From NCBI GenBank assembly GCA_012267415.1, contig JAAXGN010000108.1:38874-102873 (forward strand): a stretch of DNA of 64,000 bases, given 5' to 3'. This stretch comes from Candidatus Poribacteria bacterium. GTDB lineage: Bacteria > Poribacteria > WGA-4E > WGA-3G. Both the position numbers and the translations under genes were made by a program. The notes under the pieces are model-generated. The model did no database searches. It was not told where the DNA came from and saw nothing but the letters and a program-made list of their open reading frames with translations. Position 1 is the first letter of the stretch, and the number at the start of each line of letters is the position of its first letter. Shown piece by piece: positions 26,305 to 35,095 of the stretch.

Positions 26305-27942
26305 TCAGCGGACCCTAATGATTCTGCGTCCCGTGAAAGTTTGACCATACATATCAGTTGTCCGGACATATATAACATGCGTTCCTTTACGAGTGTCCTC
26401 TGGAAGTTTAGCTTGCCAGATATGTGTTGATTTCGGGACACCGTAAAGTAGTCGTTTCCCTCTATCGGGTAGTTTGGTATCTTCCTTCAACAGCAACTGC
26501 ATTGAATCGCGTATTGCAGCATGTATTTTCTGCTCAATATGGTAAGTTTCGTCTCGCTTCTTAAGAGCTTGAAAGTACGGGTCTTTCTGCGGCATATAAG
26601 TCATGCTTTGCCATTTTCCATCTGTCCCAAGACGCATTTCGACCTTTGACCGTTTTGTTCCGCCAAAGATATTAACGAGAACATCAGTTTTGGCAGTTTC
26701 TGTTTGTGGAACTTCCCAAGGTGCCCAAATATTCATCTGATAATCTGCAGGACGACGGGCAGCTTTAAACCGAATTGAATATTGATTCCCACTAAATGTG
26801 AAGATTCCATATCCGTTTGGGGCACCATCCCGCATCGTTGTGTGTGGAATACCGATCTCATCAAGCGTTCCTTGCCACCAACTTCCAGAAGTGGTTGCAT
26901 GGTTATGGTGATGATGTAGATCATCTCCATGCCAACCGTGATCTGTGCCAAGGAAGTCATCCCTTTGTAGGTGTGTATGTGCAGATAGCGTTAATGTGTT
27001 AGGTCGATCATCAATTAGGTCCATCAATTTTTTCACATCGCGCATCTCAGTCAATGGGATGTGCATGGATATAACAACGAGTTGATCTTTCGGAACAAAA
27101 GCGAGATCGTTCCGAATAAAAGTCAACTGCCTGTCTCCCAACTCACAGATGTACGGGGGATTGTCTTCTTTTTCAGGTTGAAAAATCACGTTGTCAATAT
27201 TAATGAAATGAACAGGTCCCCAATCAAAGGAATAGCATGTGGGGCCGTAAACCCGTTCATAAGTTTCATCTGCGTAGCGGTCATCAGAAGCGAGACGGTT
27301 CATATCATGATTGCCATAGACGTTATACCACGGCACACCGACAGTAGCAATCACTTCGTTAAGAGGCTGGAATAAGTTCAAATTGTCACCAACCAAATCA
27401 CCAAGACTAAGTCCGAAGACTGCATCAGTTCCAATAACCTCTTCAATCACATCGTGTGCTAACCACGCAATCTCCCGCATATTACTGGGTTGTGTATCCC
27501 CGAAGACGAGTACCTTGAAAGTATCAGATTCGTCCTGCTCAATAAGTGGAAAATCAATAGTCTCAGGCAACGGACCGGTAGGTGTGACCCCTTTATACTT
27601 TAATCCGTTTGGTGAACCTTGCGGTTTGTGAATGTAATAGAATTTTGGAAGTTGGTTCTTGTCAACAGGTGTCATAAACCCACGAGGTTTAATAACAAAA
27701 ACAATCGTGTCATCACTGACTGTAAGTGAGTATTTTCCATCAGCATCGGTCTGCACAACATCTTGACCATTAGAGACACGAACACCAGCCAACCCTTTCT
27801 CATCGGCATCCTTCACCTGATTACGATTTGAATCCAGAAATACAGTGCCAGTTGCGGTTAGATTGACTGCTCCACTGTTTCCAATCCAGTAGAACATTAA
27901 AAGAACGAGTAAAAATGAAAACCTACATCGCTGGTAAACCAT
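26305..27942 (-). CDS. secreted calcineurin-like metallophosphoesterase with SdrD-B-like N-domain
   Basis: 545 aa from ATG 27942, chosen because AAGGAG lies 7 bases before it. Signal peptide at about 8-25. Residues about 30-100 (GTVFLDSNRNQVKDADEKGL, AGVRVSNGQDVV) form a beta-sandwich of the MetallophosN type. The phosphoesterase core has VLVFGDTQP, LSLGDLVGDN, VYGNHDMNR, ISMHIPL and LSAHTHLQRDD, which supply the two-metal ligands; a MetallophosC-like domain follows. A secreted or periplasmic phosphodiesterase or phosphomonoesterase; substrate open. Confidence 0.88.
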   Translation of the reverse strand: MVYQRCRFSFLLVLLMFYWIGNSGAVNLTATGTVFLDSNRNQVKDADEKGLAGVRVSNGQDVVQTDADGKYSLTVSDDTIVFVIKPRGFMTPVDKNQLPKFYYIHKPQGSPNGLKYKGVTPTGPLPETIDFPLIEQDESDTFKVLVFGDTQPSNMREIAWLAHDVIEEVIGTDAVFGLSLGDLVGDNLNLFQPLNEVIATVGVPWYNVYGNHDMNRLASDDRYADETYERVYGPTCYSFDWGPVHFINIDNVIFQPEKEDNPPYICELGDRQLTFIRNDLAFVPKDQLVVISMHIPLTEMRDVKKLMDLIDDRPNTLTLSAHTHLQRDDFLGTDHGWHGDDLHHHHNHATTSGSWWQGTLDEIGIPHTTMRDGAPNGYGIFTFSGNQYSIRFKAARRPADYQMNIWAPWEVPQTETAKTDVLVNIFGGTKRSKVEMRLGTDGKWQSMTYMPQKDPYFQALKKRDETYHIEQKIHAAIRDSMQLLLKEDTKLPDRGKRLLYGVPKSTHIWQAKLPEDTRKGTHVIYVRTTDMYGQTFTGRRIIRVR

Positions 27943-28087
27943 ACGTTTCTCCTTAGTAAGAACTCTATTCCAACTCCACTCCTGATGGAGTTTAACCATC
28001 GGTCTATAACCCAAATCAAGCTGCAACACATATATTATAAACTGAAATGCAAGTTTGGTCAACATGACTTTTCAATACCAAAAAAGA

Positions 28088-28116
28088 TTGCATACTGCTA
28101 AGAAACGTGTTATAAT
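28088..28116 (+). promoter_or_regulatory. promoter of the rpsB operon
   Basis: TTGCAT (28088-28093), 17 bases, TATAAT (28111-28116). It drives the structured leader and rpsB. Confidence 0.6.
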
Positions 28117-28142
28117 TATTATGATTTTAATGTAAAGAAACA

Positions 28143-28206
28143 CACCTCCAGATCTGCACGGCGGGTTCTCTCAAAATGTGAGTCTGTTGCAGATGTGAAG
28201 GAGGTG
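28143..28206 (+). ncRNA. structured rpsB leader RNA
   Basis: CACCTCC (28143-28149) pairs with GGAGGTG (28200-28206), and ATCTGCA (28152-28158) with TGCAGAT (28188-28194): two coaxial 7-bp helices around a loop of about 29 bases. The lower helix hides a GGAGGTG followed by GATG (ATG 28208, short frame MPKPNNEH). The position fits the autoregulated rpsB leaders known in bacteria, where S2 binds its own mRNA. Whether this one binds S2 is untested. Confidence 0.55.
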
Positions 28207-28261
28207 GATGCCCAAACCCAATAATGAGCATTAAGTCTCATACAAACCCAGGAGGTAATTT

Positions 28262-29161
28262 TTGCCAGTTACAATGAAAGAGCTCCTTGAATGTGGAGTT
28301 CATTTTGGACACCAAACCCGACGCTGGAACCCAAAGATGGCAGAATACATCTTTGCGGAGCGAAACGGTATATACATTATTGATTTACAGAAGACCCTGA
28401 GAATGTTGGAAACTGCAGTAGAGTTCGTACAAACCGTTGCTGCACAAGGCGGTTCAGTGCTTTTTGTCGGAACGAAACGACAGTCACAGGAAGCAGTGTT
28501 GGAAGAAGCGATGCGTTGTAGTATGTTCTATGTCAATCACCGATGGTTAGGTGGCATGCTAACTAACTTTCAAACGATTAGACAGAGCATCAGTAAATTA
28601 GAGGAACTTGAAACTGAAGAAGAGAGCGGTGAACTGGAAAAACGACCAAAGAAAGAGATTATACGTTTGATGCGAGAGAAAGGGAAGTTGGCAAATAACC
28701 TGACAGGTATCAAAGAAATGTCAATTCTCCCCGCTGTTGTTATAGTTACAGACACTCGCAAAGAACACACGGCTATTGCCGAAGCAAACAAACTCGGTAT
28801 TCCAATCATCGCGATAGTAGATACGAATTGTGATCCCGACCCAATTGATTTACCCATCCCAGGGAACGATGACGCTATCCGGTCAATTCGCCTTATATGT
28901 TCTGTTCTCGCTGAAGCTGTTATTGAAGGACGTGGTGATGCAGTTGAAGGTGCAGAAGTTGAAGCAGAAGACGGAAAGTCTGCAGAGAGTCAATTAGATA
29001 AGGTTGCTGAAGTGGAACGTCATGAACAACAGACTGCACAGATTCTGGATGTTGAGCAACTTTCTGCTGAACCAGAGACGATCGGTGATGGAGAACAACG
29101 TCAGACACGTCAACAACGTCCCAAGAAAAGGCCTGGACGTCCACGACGCTCCTCACAGTAA
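28262..29161 (+). CDS. rpsB: 30S ribosomal protein S2
   Basis: 299 aa from a TTG start at 28262. AGGAGGT lies 6-7 bases before it, and the product then starts [20 protein letters not shown], the expected S2 N-terminus; the ATG four codons on lacks this spacing. S2 motifs follow ([48 protein letters not shown], [14 protein letters not shown]). The C-terminus carries an extra acidic, then basic tail of about 65 residues ([19 protein letters not shown]) beyond the usual end, a feature of several phyla. First gene of the operon. Confidence 0.97.
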   Translation: MPVTMKELLECGVHFGHQTRRWNPKMAEYIFAERNGIYIIDLQKTLRMLETAVEFVQTVAAQGGSVLFVGTKRQSQEAVLEEAMRCSMFYVNHRWLGGMLTNFQTIRQSISKLEELETEEESGELEKRPKKEIIRLMREKGKLANNLTGIKEMSILPAVVIVTDTRKEHTAIAEANKLGIPIIAIVDTNCDPDPIDLPIPGNDDAIRSIRLICSVLAEAVIEGRGDAVEGAEVEAEDGKSAESQLDKVAEVERHEQQTAQILDVEQLSAEPETIGDGEQRQTRQQRPKKRPGRPRRSSQ

Positions 29162-29270
29162 ATCAATAACCCGTTTTATATCCTGCGGAAGCATAATGTA
29201 GGGTTTTAACTTCAAAACTCACAAAGATTACTACATGTTAGCAATGTAAAGTACCTAAATTGGAGGAAAA

Positions 29271-29864
29271 ATGGCAATTACAGCAAAGATGGTCAGTGAA
29301 CTGCGTTCGCGCACGGGGGCAGGGATTATGGATTGCAAACAGGCATTGACTGAAACGGAAGGAGATGTTGATGCTGCGATTAAGAAACTTCGTGAGCAAG
29401 GTTTAAAAGCTTCTGAAGTAAAAGGCGGCCGTGCAACTGAAGAGGGACTTATTATCTCATATATACATCCTGGGAATCGAGTCGGCACAATGGTGGAATT
29501 AAACTGCGAAACTGACTTCGTCGCAAGAACAGAACAATTCCAAAAATTAGCAACAGAGATTGCTATGCAAGTTGCTGCTGCAAAACCGAGATACGTCAAC
29601 GAGGATGAAGTCCCCACAGAAGAACTTGATGCAGAAAAAACAATATTGAAGACCCAAGCTCTACAGGAAGGGAAACCTGACCATATTGTTGATAAAATTG
29701 TTCAAGGACGGCTTTCTAAATTCTATTCGGAAGCATGTCTGCTAAAACAACCTTACATTCGCGATGCCGATAAAACGATTGAAGATCTCGTCAAGGATGC
29801 AATTGCACAGCTTGGTGAGAATATCGTAGTTAAGCGATTTGTGCTTTATGTCCTCGGGCAGTAA
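29271..29864 (+). CDS. tsf: elongation factor Ts
   Basis: 197 aa, the short form of EF-Ts, which recycles EF-Tu-GDP. The N-terminal UBA-like part is intact (MVSELRSRTGAGIMDCKQAL, DVDAAIKKLREQGLK), and the core keeps ELNCETDFVART. The C-terminus ends at VKRFVLYVLGQ, as in short EF-Ts with a single core subdomain. TTGGAGG precedes the ATG. It follows rpsB after 110 bases. Confidence 0.96.
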   Translation: MAITAKMVSELRSRTGAGIMDCKQALTETEGDVDAAIKKLREQGLKASEVKGGRATEEGLIISYIHPGNRVGTMVELNCETDFVARTEQFQKLATEIAMQVAAAKPRYVNEDEVPTEELDAEKTILKTQALQEGKPDHIVDKIVQGRLSKFYSEACLLKQPYIRDADKTIEDLVKDAIAQLGENIVVKRFVLYVLGQ

Positions 29865-29931
29865 AGTCTAATCTGGACACGACACCTTACATCGGAATCA
29901 GCGAAAACAGAAACAAAGAAAGGGAATTCAG

Positions 29932-30519
29932 ATGCAAGAAGTACTGAAAGATGCTGAATCACGAATGAAGAAATCGGTCGAATCAACAGCAAATAAACTT
30001 TCACATGTACAGACAGGGCGCGCGACAACTGCGTTGTTAGACCAAGTGACAGTAAACTATTACGGCAGCAAAACACCTTTGAATCAAGTTGGCACGATCA
30101 CAACTCCCGAACCACATCAACTCGTCATCCAACCTTGGGATAAGACATTGATTACAGAAATCGAAAAAGCAATTGCTCAATCTGATTTAGGACTCGCAAC
30201 AAGTAATGATGGAAGTATTATTCGCATCCAAGTACCAGAGTTGACAACCGAACGGAGAGTTGAACTTACAAAACTCGTTAAGAAATTAGCCGAAGAAGGA
30301 CGAGTGGCAATAAGAAACATACGCAGAGACGCTAATGATGCTATTAAGAAACTTGAAGGTGGCGATGCCAGCTCAGGCGGTAGAAGAAGCAAAGGTAGAG
30401 GCGGCGATAAAAAATCTGGACGTATTGATGCTGATCCTGTACAGAACCTAACGGATACTTATGTCAACAAAATCAATGATTTAGCCGATACCAAAGAAGC
30501 TGAACTTTTAGAGAAATAA
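29932..30519 (+). CDS. frr: ribosome recycling factor
   Basis: 195 aa. Typical start DAESRMKKSVESTANKLSHV and RTGRATT-like QTGRATTALLD, then PEPHQLVIQPWDKTLI, DGSIIRIQVPELTTERR and RNIRRDAND. In place of the usual acidic helix end it has an insertion KLEGGDASSGGRRSKGRGGD with a basic glycine-rich loop, lengthening the factor by about 10. The rest of domain I (TDTYVNKINDLADTKEAELL) is kept. It follows tsf directly; pyrH, normally between them, is absent. Confidence 0.94.
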   Translation: MQEVLKDAESRMKKSVESTANKLSHVQTGRATTALLDQVTVNYYGSKTPLNQVGTITTPEPHQLVIQPWDKTLITEIEKAIAQSDLGLATSNDGSIIRIQVPELTTERRVELTKLVKKLAEEGRVAIRNIRRDANDAIKKLEGGDASSGGRRSKGRGGDKKSGRIDADPVQNLTDTYVNKINDLADTKEAELLEK

Positions 30520-30521
30520 TC

Positions 30522-31361
30522 ATGTTTTGGCGGCGAGCTCTGAGTGCTGTTGTTCTGGCTCCATTAGTCCTGTTGATCATCTATTTTGGCAGCTTGTTTT
30601 TTTTGCTTCTTATCTCTGTCGCTGTCATAATGATGCAAGTTGAATACTGCCGATTGACACAACACTTGAGTCAAAAACTAAATCCGATAAGTCCATCAAT
30701 ATTAACAGTAGCATTCTGCTTGTTCGCGTATTTCCTTCCAACACCTTCACATGGAGAAAACGCTTACGCCGAAACAGTTCTGTTGAGTTTCTTTGTTTTT
30801 ATACCTATCTATGCCTTCTGTACAAGTATATTTCGGGGAGAGGTAACAGACGAACTACTGACTGTTGCACTAAAACTCACAGGAATACTTACAATCGGGT
30901 GGTTGTTTGGGTATTACTGTATCTTACTCAGAAATACTGACGAAGTAGGCAGGGAACTGATTTTCTTACTTATTGGTACTATCTGGATTGGTGATACAGG
31001 TGCTTACCTAATCGGACGTGCTGTAGGAAAACACAAACTGAGTACACCACTTAGTCCACGAAAGACTATTGAAGGCACTATTGCTGGATTGGTCGTTGGA
31101 ACTTTGACTAGTATTGTCATTAGTTTAGTATTCCTACAAGGGACATTTTCTGTTATGCCCGCAGCAATTATTGGGTTTCTATTGAGTATCGTGGGACAGA
31201 TTGGCGATCTGAGCATATCTCTTATGAAACGTACCGCCGGTGTCAAAGACTCAGGGGACACTATCCCAGGACATGGAGGTCTACTGGATAGATGTGATAG
31301 TCTCATATTCAGTGCACCTGTACTCTATTATTGTTTTCTTGTGGTCACGAAATATCTGTAA
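30522..31361 (+). CDS. cdsA: phosphatidate cytidylyltransferase
   Basis: 279 aa, about eight membrane helices. It makes CDP-diacylglycerol from CTP and phosphatidate. The family signature is present near the C-terminus: GQIGDLSISLMKRTAGVKDS, GDTIPGHGGLLDRCDSLIF. It starts 2 bases after frr ends; uppS, which usually sits between frr and cdsA, is missing. Confidence 0.94.
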   Translation: MFWRRALSAVVLAPLVLLIIYFGSLFFLLLISVAVIMMQVEYCRLTQHLSQKLNPISPSILTVAFCLFAYFLPTPSHGENAYAETVLLSFFVFIPIYAFCTSIFRGEVTDELLTVALKLTGILTIGWLFGYYCILLRNTDEVGRELIFLLIGTIWIGDTGAYLIGRAVGKHKLSTPLSPRKTIEGTIAGLVVGTLTSIVISLVFLQGTFSVMPAAIIGFLLSIVGQIGDLSISLMKRTAGVKDSGDTIPGHGGLLDRCDSLIFSAPVLYYCFLVVTKYL

Positions 31362-31418
31362 TAAGATCCGTGACAAATTGCTTTCTAACAACGAATTGTC
31401 CAACTACAACAAACACAC

Positions 31419-32585
31419 ATGAAGCACATCTCCATATTAGGTAGTACTGGTTCAATTGGGAAGAATGCACTTAAGGTCGTAGAAAAACATCGTGCGGAGT
31501 TTAATGTAGTCGCGCTGGCTGCAAACAGCGACGTTGATACGCTTGAACATCAGATCCGTAAATTTTGTCCAAGATTAGCTGCACTCAATAATCCTATTGC
31601 AGCAGAGCAACTGAGAAAACGACTACAAGATTATAAAAGTACTGAAATCCTATCTGGTTCGGAAGGAATTCAAGCTGTTGCAACTATTCCTGAAGCGGAC
31701 CAAGTATTAGACGGAATGGGTGGAAGCGCGGGATTATTGCCGACACTATCAGCAATCAACGCCGGTAAAGACATCGCCTTCGTCAATAAAGAGGTGATGG
31801 TGATGTGCGGACCAATTGTAATGAACGCTGTTAAAAAAAATGGTATTAATCTGATACCTATTGATGGTGAAATGAGTGCAATTTTTCAATGCTTAGAGGG
31901 GGCAAGAGAACGACAAGATGACATCCATCGCTTGATATTAACAGCATCCGGTGGGCCGTTTCGAGATACACCAAAAGAGAACCTACATAAGGTAACAGCA
32001 CAGCAGGCACTTAAACATCCCAATTGGGATATGGGAGCAAAAATAACAATTGATTCCGCCACTATGATGAATAAAGGGTTGGAGGTTATTGAGGCGAAGT
32101 GGTTGTTTGACATTGAACTTGAAAAGATTGATATTGTTATTCACAGAGAGAGCATTATACATTCAATGGTTGAATGGGTGGATAGTTCAACGCTTGCACA
32201 GTTGGGACCAACGGATATGCGGATAATGATTCAATATGCGTTGTCCTATCCAAACAGGTTACCGACCCCTGTCCCACGGTTAAACCTCTGCGAATTACGC
32301 ACTTTGCATTTTGAACCTGTAGATAGAGATAAATTCCCATGTATTTCACTTGCATACACAGCAGGGGAAGTCGGGGGGACATTGCCGGTTGTCCTTAGCA
32401 GTGCAGATGAAGTCGTAGTAGAGGCTTTTCTCAATGAAAGGATCGGGTTTATGGACATCCCTGCAATATTGGATCAAGTGATGCACAAACATGTCGTGAT
32501 AGACGATCCGACACTTGAGGATGTCCTTGAGGTAGACAGATGGACAAAGTCAACTACCCGTTCAATCATCAATGCTAAAGGATAA
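31419..32585 (+). CDS. dxr: 1-deoxy-D-xylulose-5-phosphate reductoisomerase
   Basis: 388 aa. NADPH loop ISILGSTGSIGKNALKV, then VNKEVMVMCG, the active loop GEMSAIFQCL (metal-binding Asp/Glu in IDGEMSA), LTASGGPFRDT and PNWDMGAKITIDSATMMNKG. It is the second enzyme of the MEP isoprenoid pathway. The stop lies 45 bases before rseP. No strong ribosome site before the ATG, so coupling from cdsA or a weak site is likely. With UbiA and the menaquinone genes it supplies prenyl precursors. Confidence 0.96.
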   Translation: MKHISILGSTGSIGKNALKVVEKHRAEFNVVALAANSDVDTLEHQIRKFCPRLAALNNPIAAEQLRKRLQDYKSTEILSGSEGIQAVATIPEADQVLDGMGGSAGLLPTLSAINAGKDIAFVNKEVMVMCGPIVMNAVKKNGINLIPIDGEMSAIFQCLEGARERQDDIHRLILTASGGPFRDTPKENLHKVTAQQALKHPNWDMGAKITIDSATMMNKGLEVIEAKWLFDIELEKIDIVIHRESIIHSMVEWVDSSTLAQLGPTDMRIMIQYALSYPNRLPTPVPRLNLCELRTLHFEPVDRDKFPCISLAYTAGEVGGTLPVVLSSADEVVVEAFLNERIGFMDIPAILDQVMHKHVVIDDPTLEDVLEVDRWTKSTTRSIINAKG

Positions 32586-32630
32586 ACTGTATACAAATTG
32601 ATCATGCAATCATAATCTTAGGAGACAACA

Positions 32631-34316
32631 ATGGCTATTCTTGAATTAGTTCTTGGTATTTTTCCTGCAATCAAAGCGATTATCATCGCCATAATTCCCC
32701 TTGGCTTTCTCATATTCATACATGAGCTGGGCCACTTCCTCGCAGCAAAAAAAGCAGGTATTAAGGTTAACACTTTCTCAATCGGATTCGGACCAAGAAT
32801 CGTAGGGTATATGTATAAAGGGACAGAATACAGGCTCTCTTGGTTACCCTTTGGTGGATATGTACAAATGGAAGGTGAAAATCCAAATGAACAGACCGGT
32901 GCAGAGGGTGAATTTGCCAGTGCATCTTTGGGTAAACGCGCCTTCGTTGTTATTGCTGGACCCGCTGTGAATCTACTGTTCGGTGTATTAGCGTATTGGA
33001 TCGTCTTCAGTGTCGGTATCAACGCGGGGACTATAGGGTTAATCAACGGTCTGACAGGACAAGCTATCGGTTTAGAACAGAAGGGTGTTAAAATCGGGAT
33101 GATGGCTGACCACAGTCCTGCCCTTGCCGCAGGTGTGATGTCCGACGACACGATTATTTCTCTAAACGGAGAAACAATTTCAAACCAATACAAATTCAAA
33201 GAGTTGGTAGTTCTTAACCCTGAAAAAGAATTGGAACTTGTTGTGGAACGAGAGGGTAACCTGAAAACTTTCACTGTAATACCTGATACCGAACCCACAA
33301 TTGAAGGACAGGGCGGAATACTCCATGTAAGTTTTAAAGAAGTGACAATTGTAAAACAAATTGTCCCAAGAAGTTTAGCAGAAAAGGCAGGATTAAAAAT
33401 CGGTGACCAGATTGAGGCCATTAACGGACAGAGAATATACAATACACCCTATTTTGGACTAGAAATATGGAGTGACAGTCCCAATTGGACTTTCGAAAAA
33501 TACCGCACTATCTATGAGGATATCAATCAGAATAAGGATGAAATTACACTTGAAGTCCGACGCAGTGATGAGATACTTACGTTTAATCTTCCTGTGGAAT
33601 GGGACATGAAAGCAAAAGTTGTAGAAAAAAGCACCGCATATAAGGCTGGTATAAGAACGGGAGATTTCCTCACTACATTTAATGGACAGACAGTTGACAG
33701 TAAATCACTTTACGCGCAAATAGTAGCAGGAACAGACGAACCAGTAATGCTTGGATTCGTACGAGATGGAACTGTAAACACATATACCTTATCTCCCGAT
33801 GATAAATCAAAATCAGATACAGATGGATCATTTTACGGGATAACATGGGCCAGTTTTCTGAGCGGTATGTTCTTAACAGAGGAAGAAATACCAACACAAT
33901 ACTATAGTCTTATAGGTGCTTTTAACAACGGACTGAAAACCAGTTGGCTTACTTGTACAGCAATCGTACGCATCTTAAAGAAGTTGTTTGCTGGGGAAGT
34001 AAAACCTAATCAACTTGCTGGTGCAGCAGGTATTGCCACTATGACATATACGATGTTTGAAAACGTTGGTTTAAACAGTCTGCTCTTTTTCATCGGTTTC
34101 ATCAGTATCAATCTTGCGATCGTAAATCTATTACCGATCCCAATTGCTGATGGGGGCCATCTACTATTCTTTGCTTTGGAGAAAATTCGCGGCCGTCCCA
34201 TACCACTCAAAGCACAGGCAGTAATACAGCAAGTAAGTGTTATCCTTATCATCGCATTGTTCATATATATCACTTGGTATGATGGATTAAGACTGTTCCA
34301 TAGTCTACGCAATTGA
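32631..34316 (+). CDS. rseP: site-2 protease RseP with three PDZ-like domains
   Basis: 561 aa, about 110 longer than E. coli RseP. Zinc site HELGH at residues 31-35 and the conserved C-terminal LLPIPIADGGHLLFF near 502-516. Between them are three PDZ-like modules: about 150-225 (ADHSPALAAGVMSDDTIISL), 237-325 (VPRSLAEKAGLKIGDQIEAI) and 327-395 (EKSTAYKAGIRTGDFLTTF). RseP usually has two. The protein cuts membrane-bound anti-sigma factors or signal peptides. TAGGAGA precedes the ATG; it is followed after 21 bases by udg. Confidence 0.93.
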   Translation: MAILELVLGIFPAIKAIIIAIIPLGFLIFIHELGHFLAAKKAGIKVNTFSIGFGPRIVGYMYKGTEYRLSWLPFGGYVQMEGENPNEQTGAEGEFASASLGKRAFVVIAGPAVNLLFGVLAYWIVFSVGINAGTIGLINGLTGQAIGLEQKGVKIGMMADHSPALAAGVMSDDTIISLNGETISNQYKFKELVVLNPEKELELVVEREGNLKTFTVIPDTEPTIEGQGGILHVSFKEVTIVKQIVPRSLAEKAGLKIGDQIEAINGQRIYNTPYFGLEIWSDSPNWTFEKYRTIYEDINQNKDEITLEVRRSDEILTFNLPVEWDMKAKVVEKSTAYKAGIRTGDFLTTFNGQTVDSKSLYAQIVAGTDEPVMLGFVRDGTVNTYTLSPDDKSKSDTDGSFYGITWASFLSGMFLTEEEIPTQYYSLIGAFNNGLKTSWLTCTAIVRILKKLFAGEVKPNQLAGAAGIATMTYTMFENVGLNSLLFFIGFISINLAIVNLLPIPIADGGHLLFFALEKIRGRPIPLKAQAVIQQVSVILIIALFIYITWYDGLRLFHSLRN

Positions 34317-34337
34317 TAAAACAGAATAGGAATCTCC

Positions 34338-35042
34338 ATGACAAAAGATACCATCAAAGAGGAATACTTGCAGCTTACAGCAACAGTGAGGGAATACGTG
34401 GAAGAACAACTTCAACTCGGTCTGTTTGAAGCAGAAATAACCGAAACTGAACAGAAATCTCAATATGCTGACTTGGATTTAACTGCATTGGATGCAGATG
34501 CACAAAGTTGTATCAAATGTGGTTTGCATCAAGGAAGAAATACCGTAGTCTTCGGAGTTGGTAATCCAGATGCTGATCTGATGTTTGTCGGTGAAGCACC
34601 AGGAGCAGATGAGGATAGACAAGGAGAACCATTTGTCGGAAGAGCGGGACAATTGCTCACAAGAATAATAGAAGCAATGCAATTGACGCGCGCCGACGTG
34701 TATATTGCAAATGTACTTAAATGTCGTCCACCAGGTAACAGAAATCCTGCCCCAGATGAAGTAGAAACATGCAGCCCCTATCTACTACGACAGATTGAAT
34801 TAATCCAACCGAAAGTAATTGTCACACTCGGTAATTTTTCTGCCAAGATGTTGCTTGACACGAAAACAGGGATTACGGCACTTCGTGGAAAATTCTATGA
34901 ATATGCTTATGCTAAACAAGATGCTCATGTCCCCGTTGTAATGCCGACCTATCACCCAGCATATCTACTTCGTAACCCAAACGCAAAAAGAGATGTTTGG
35001 GAAGATATGCAAGAGGTTATGACGTATTTAGAGCAAAACTGA
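34338..35042 (+). CDS. uracil-DNA glycosylase, family 4 type
   Basis: 234 aa. It removes uracil from DNA. The [4Fe-4S] Cys pair CIKCGL is present, as are motif [20 protein letters not shown] (about 85-104) and motif II in TYHPAYLLR, plus [17 protein letters not shown] with the third Cys and CSPYL with the fourth. A helical N-terminal extension of about 55 residues precedes the core. A second, more diverged paralogue is at 63225-63881. Confidence 0.92.
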   Translation: MTKDTIKEEYLQLTATVREYVEEQLQLGLFEAEITETEQKSQYADLDLTALDADAQSCIKCGLHQGRNTVVFGVGNPDADLMFVGEAPGADEDRQGEPFVGRAGQLLTRIIEAMQLTRADVYIANVLKCRPPGNRNPAPDEVETCSPYLLRQIELIQPKVIVTLGNFSAKMLLDTKTGITALRGKFYEYAYAKQDAHVPVVMPTYHPAYLLRNPNAKRDVWEDMQEVMTYLEQN

Positions 35043-35095
35043 CAAACACACTGTGTAGCGTTAGAAAAACATTTGTCTAATCGGAAAACAGCAGC

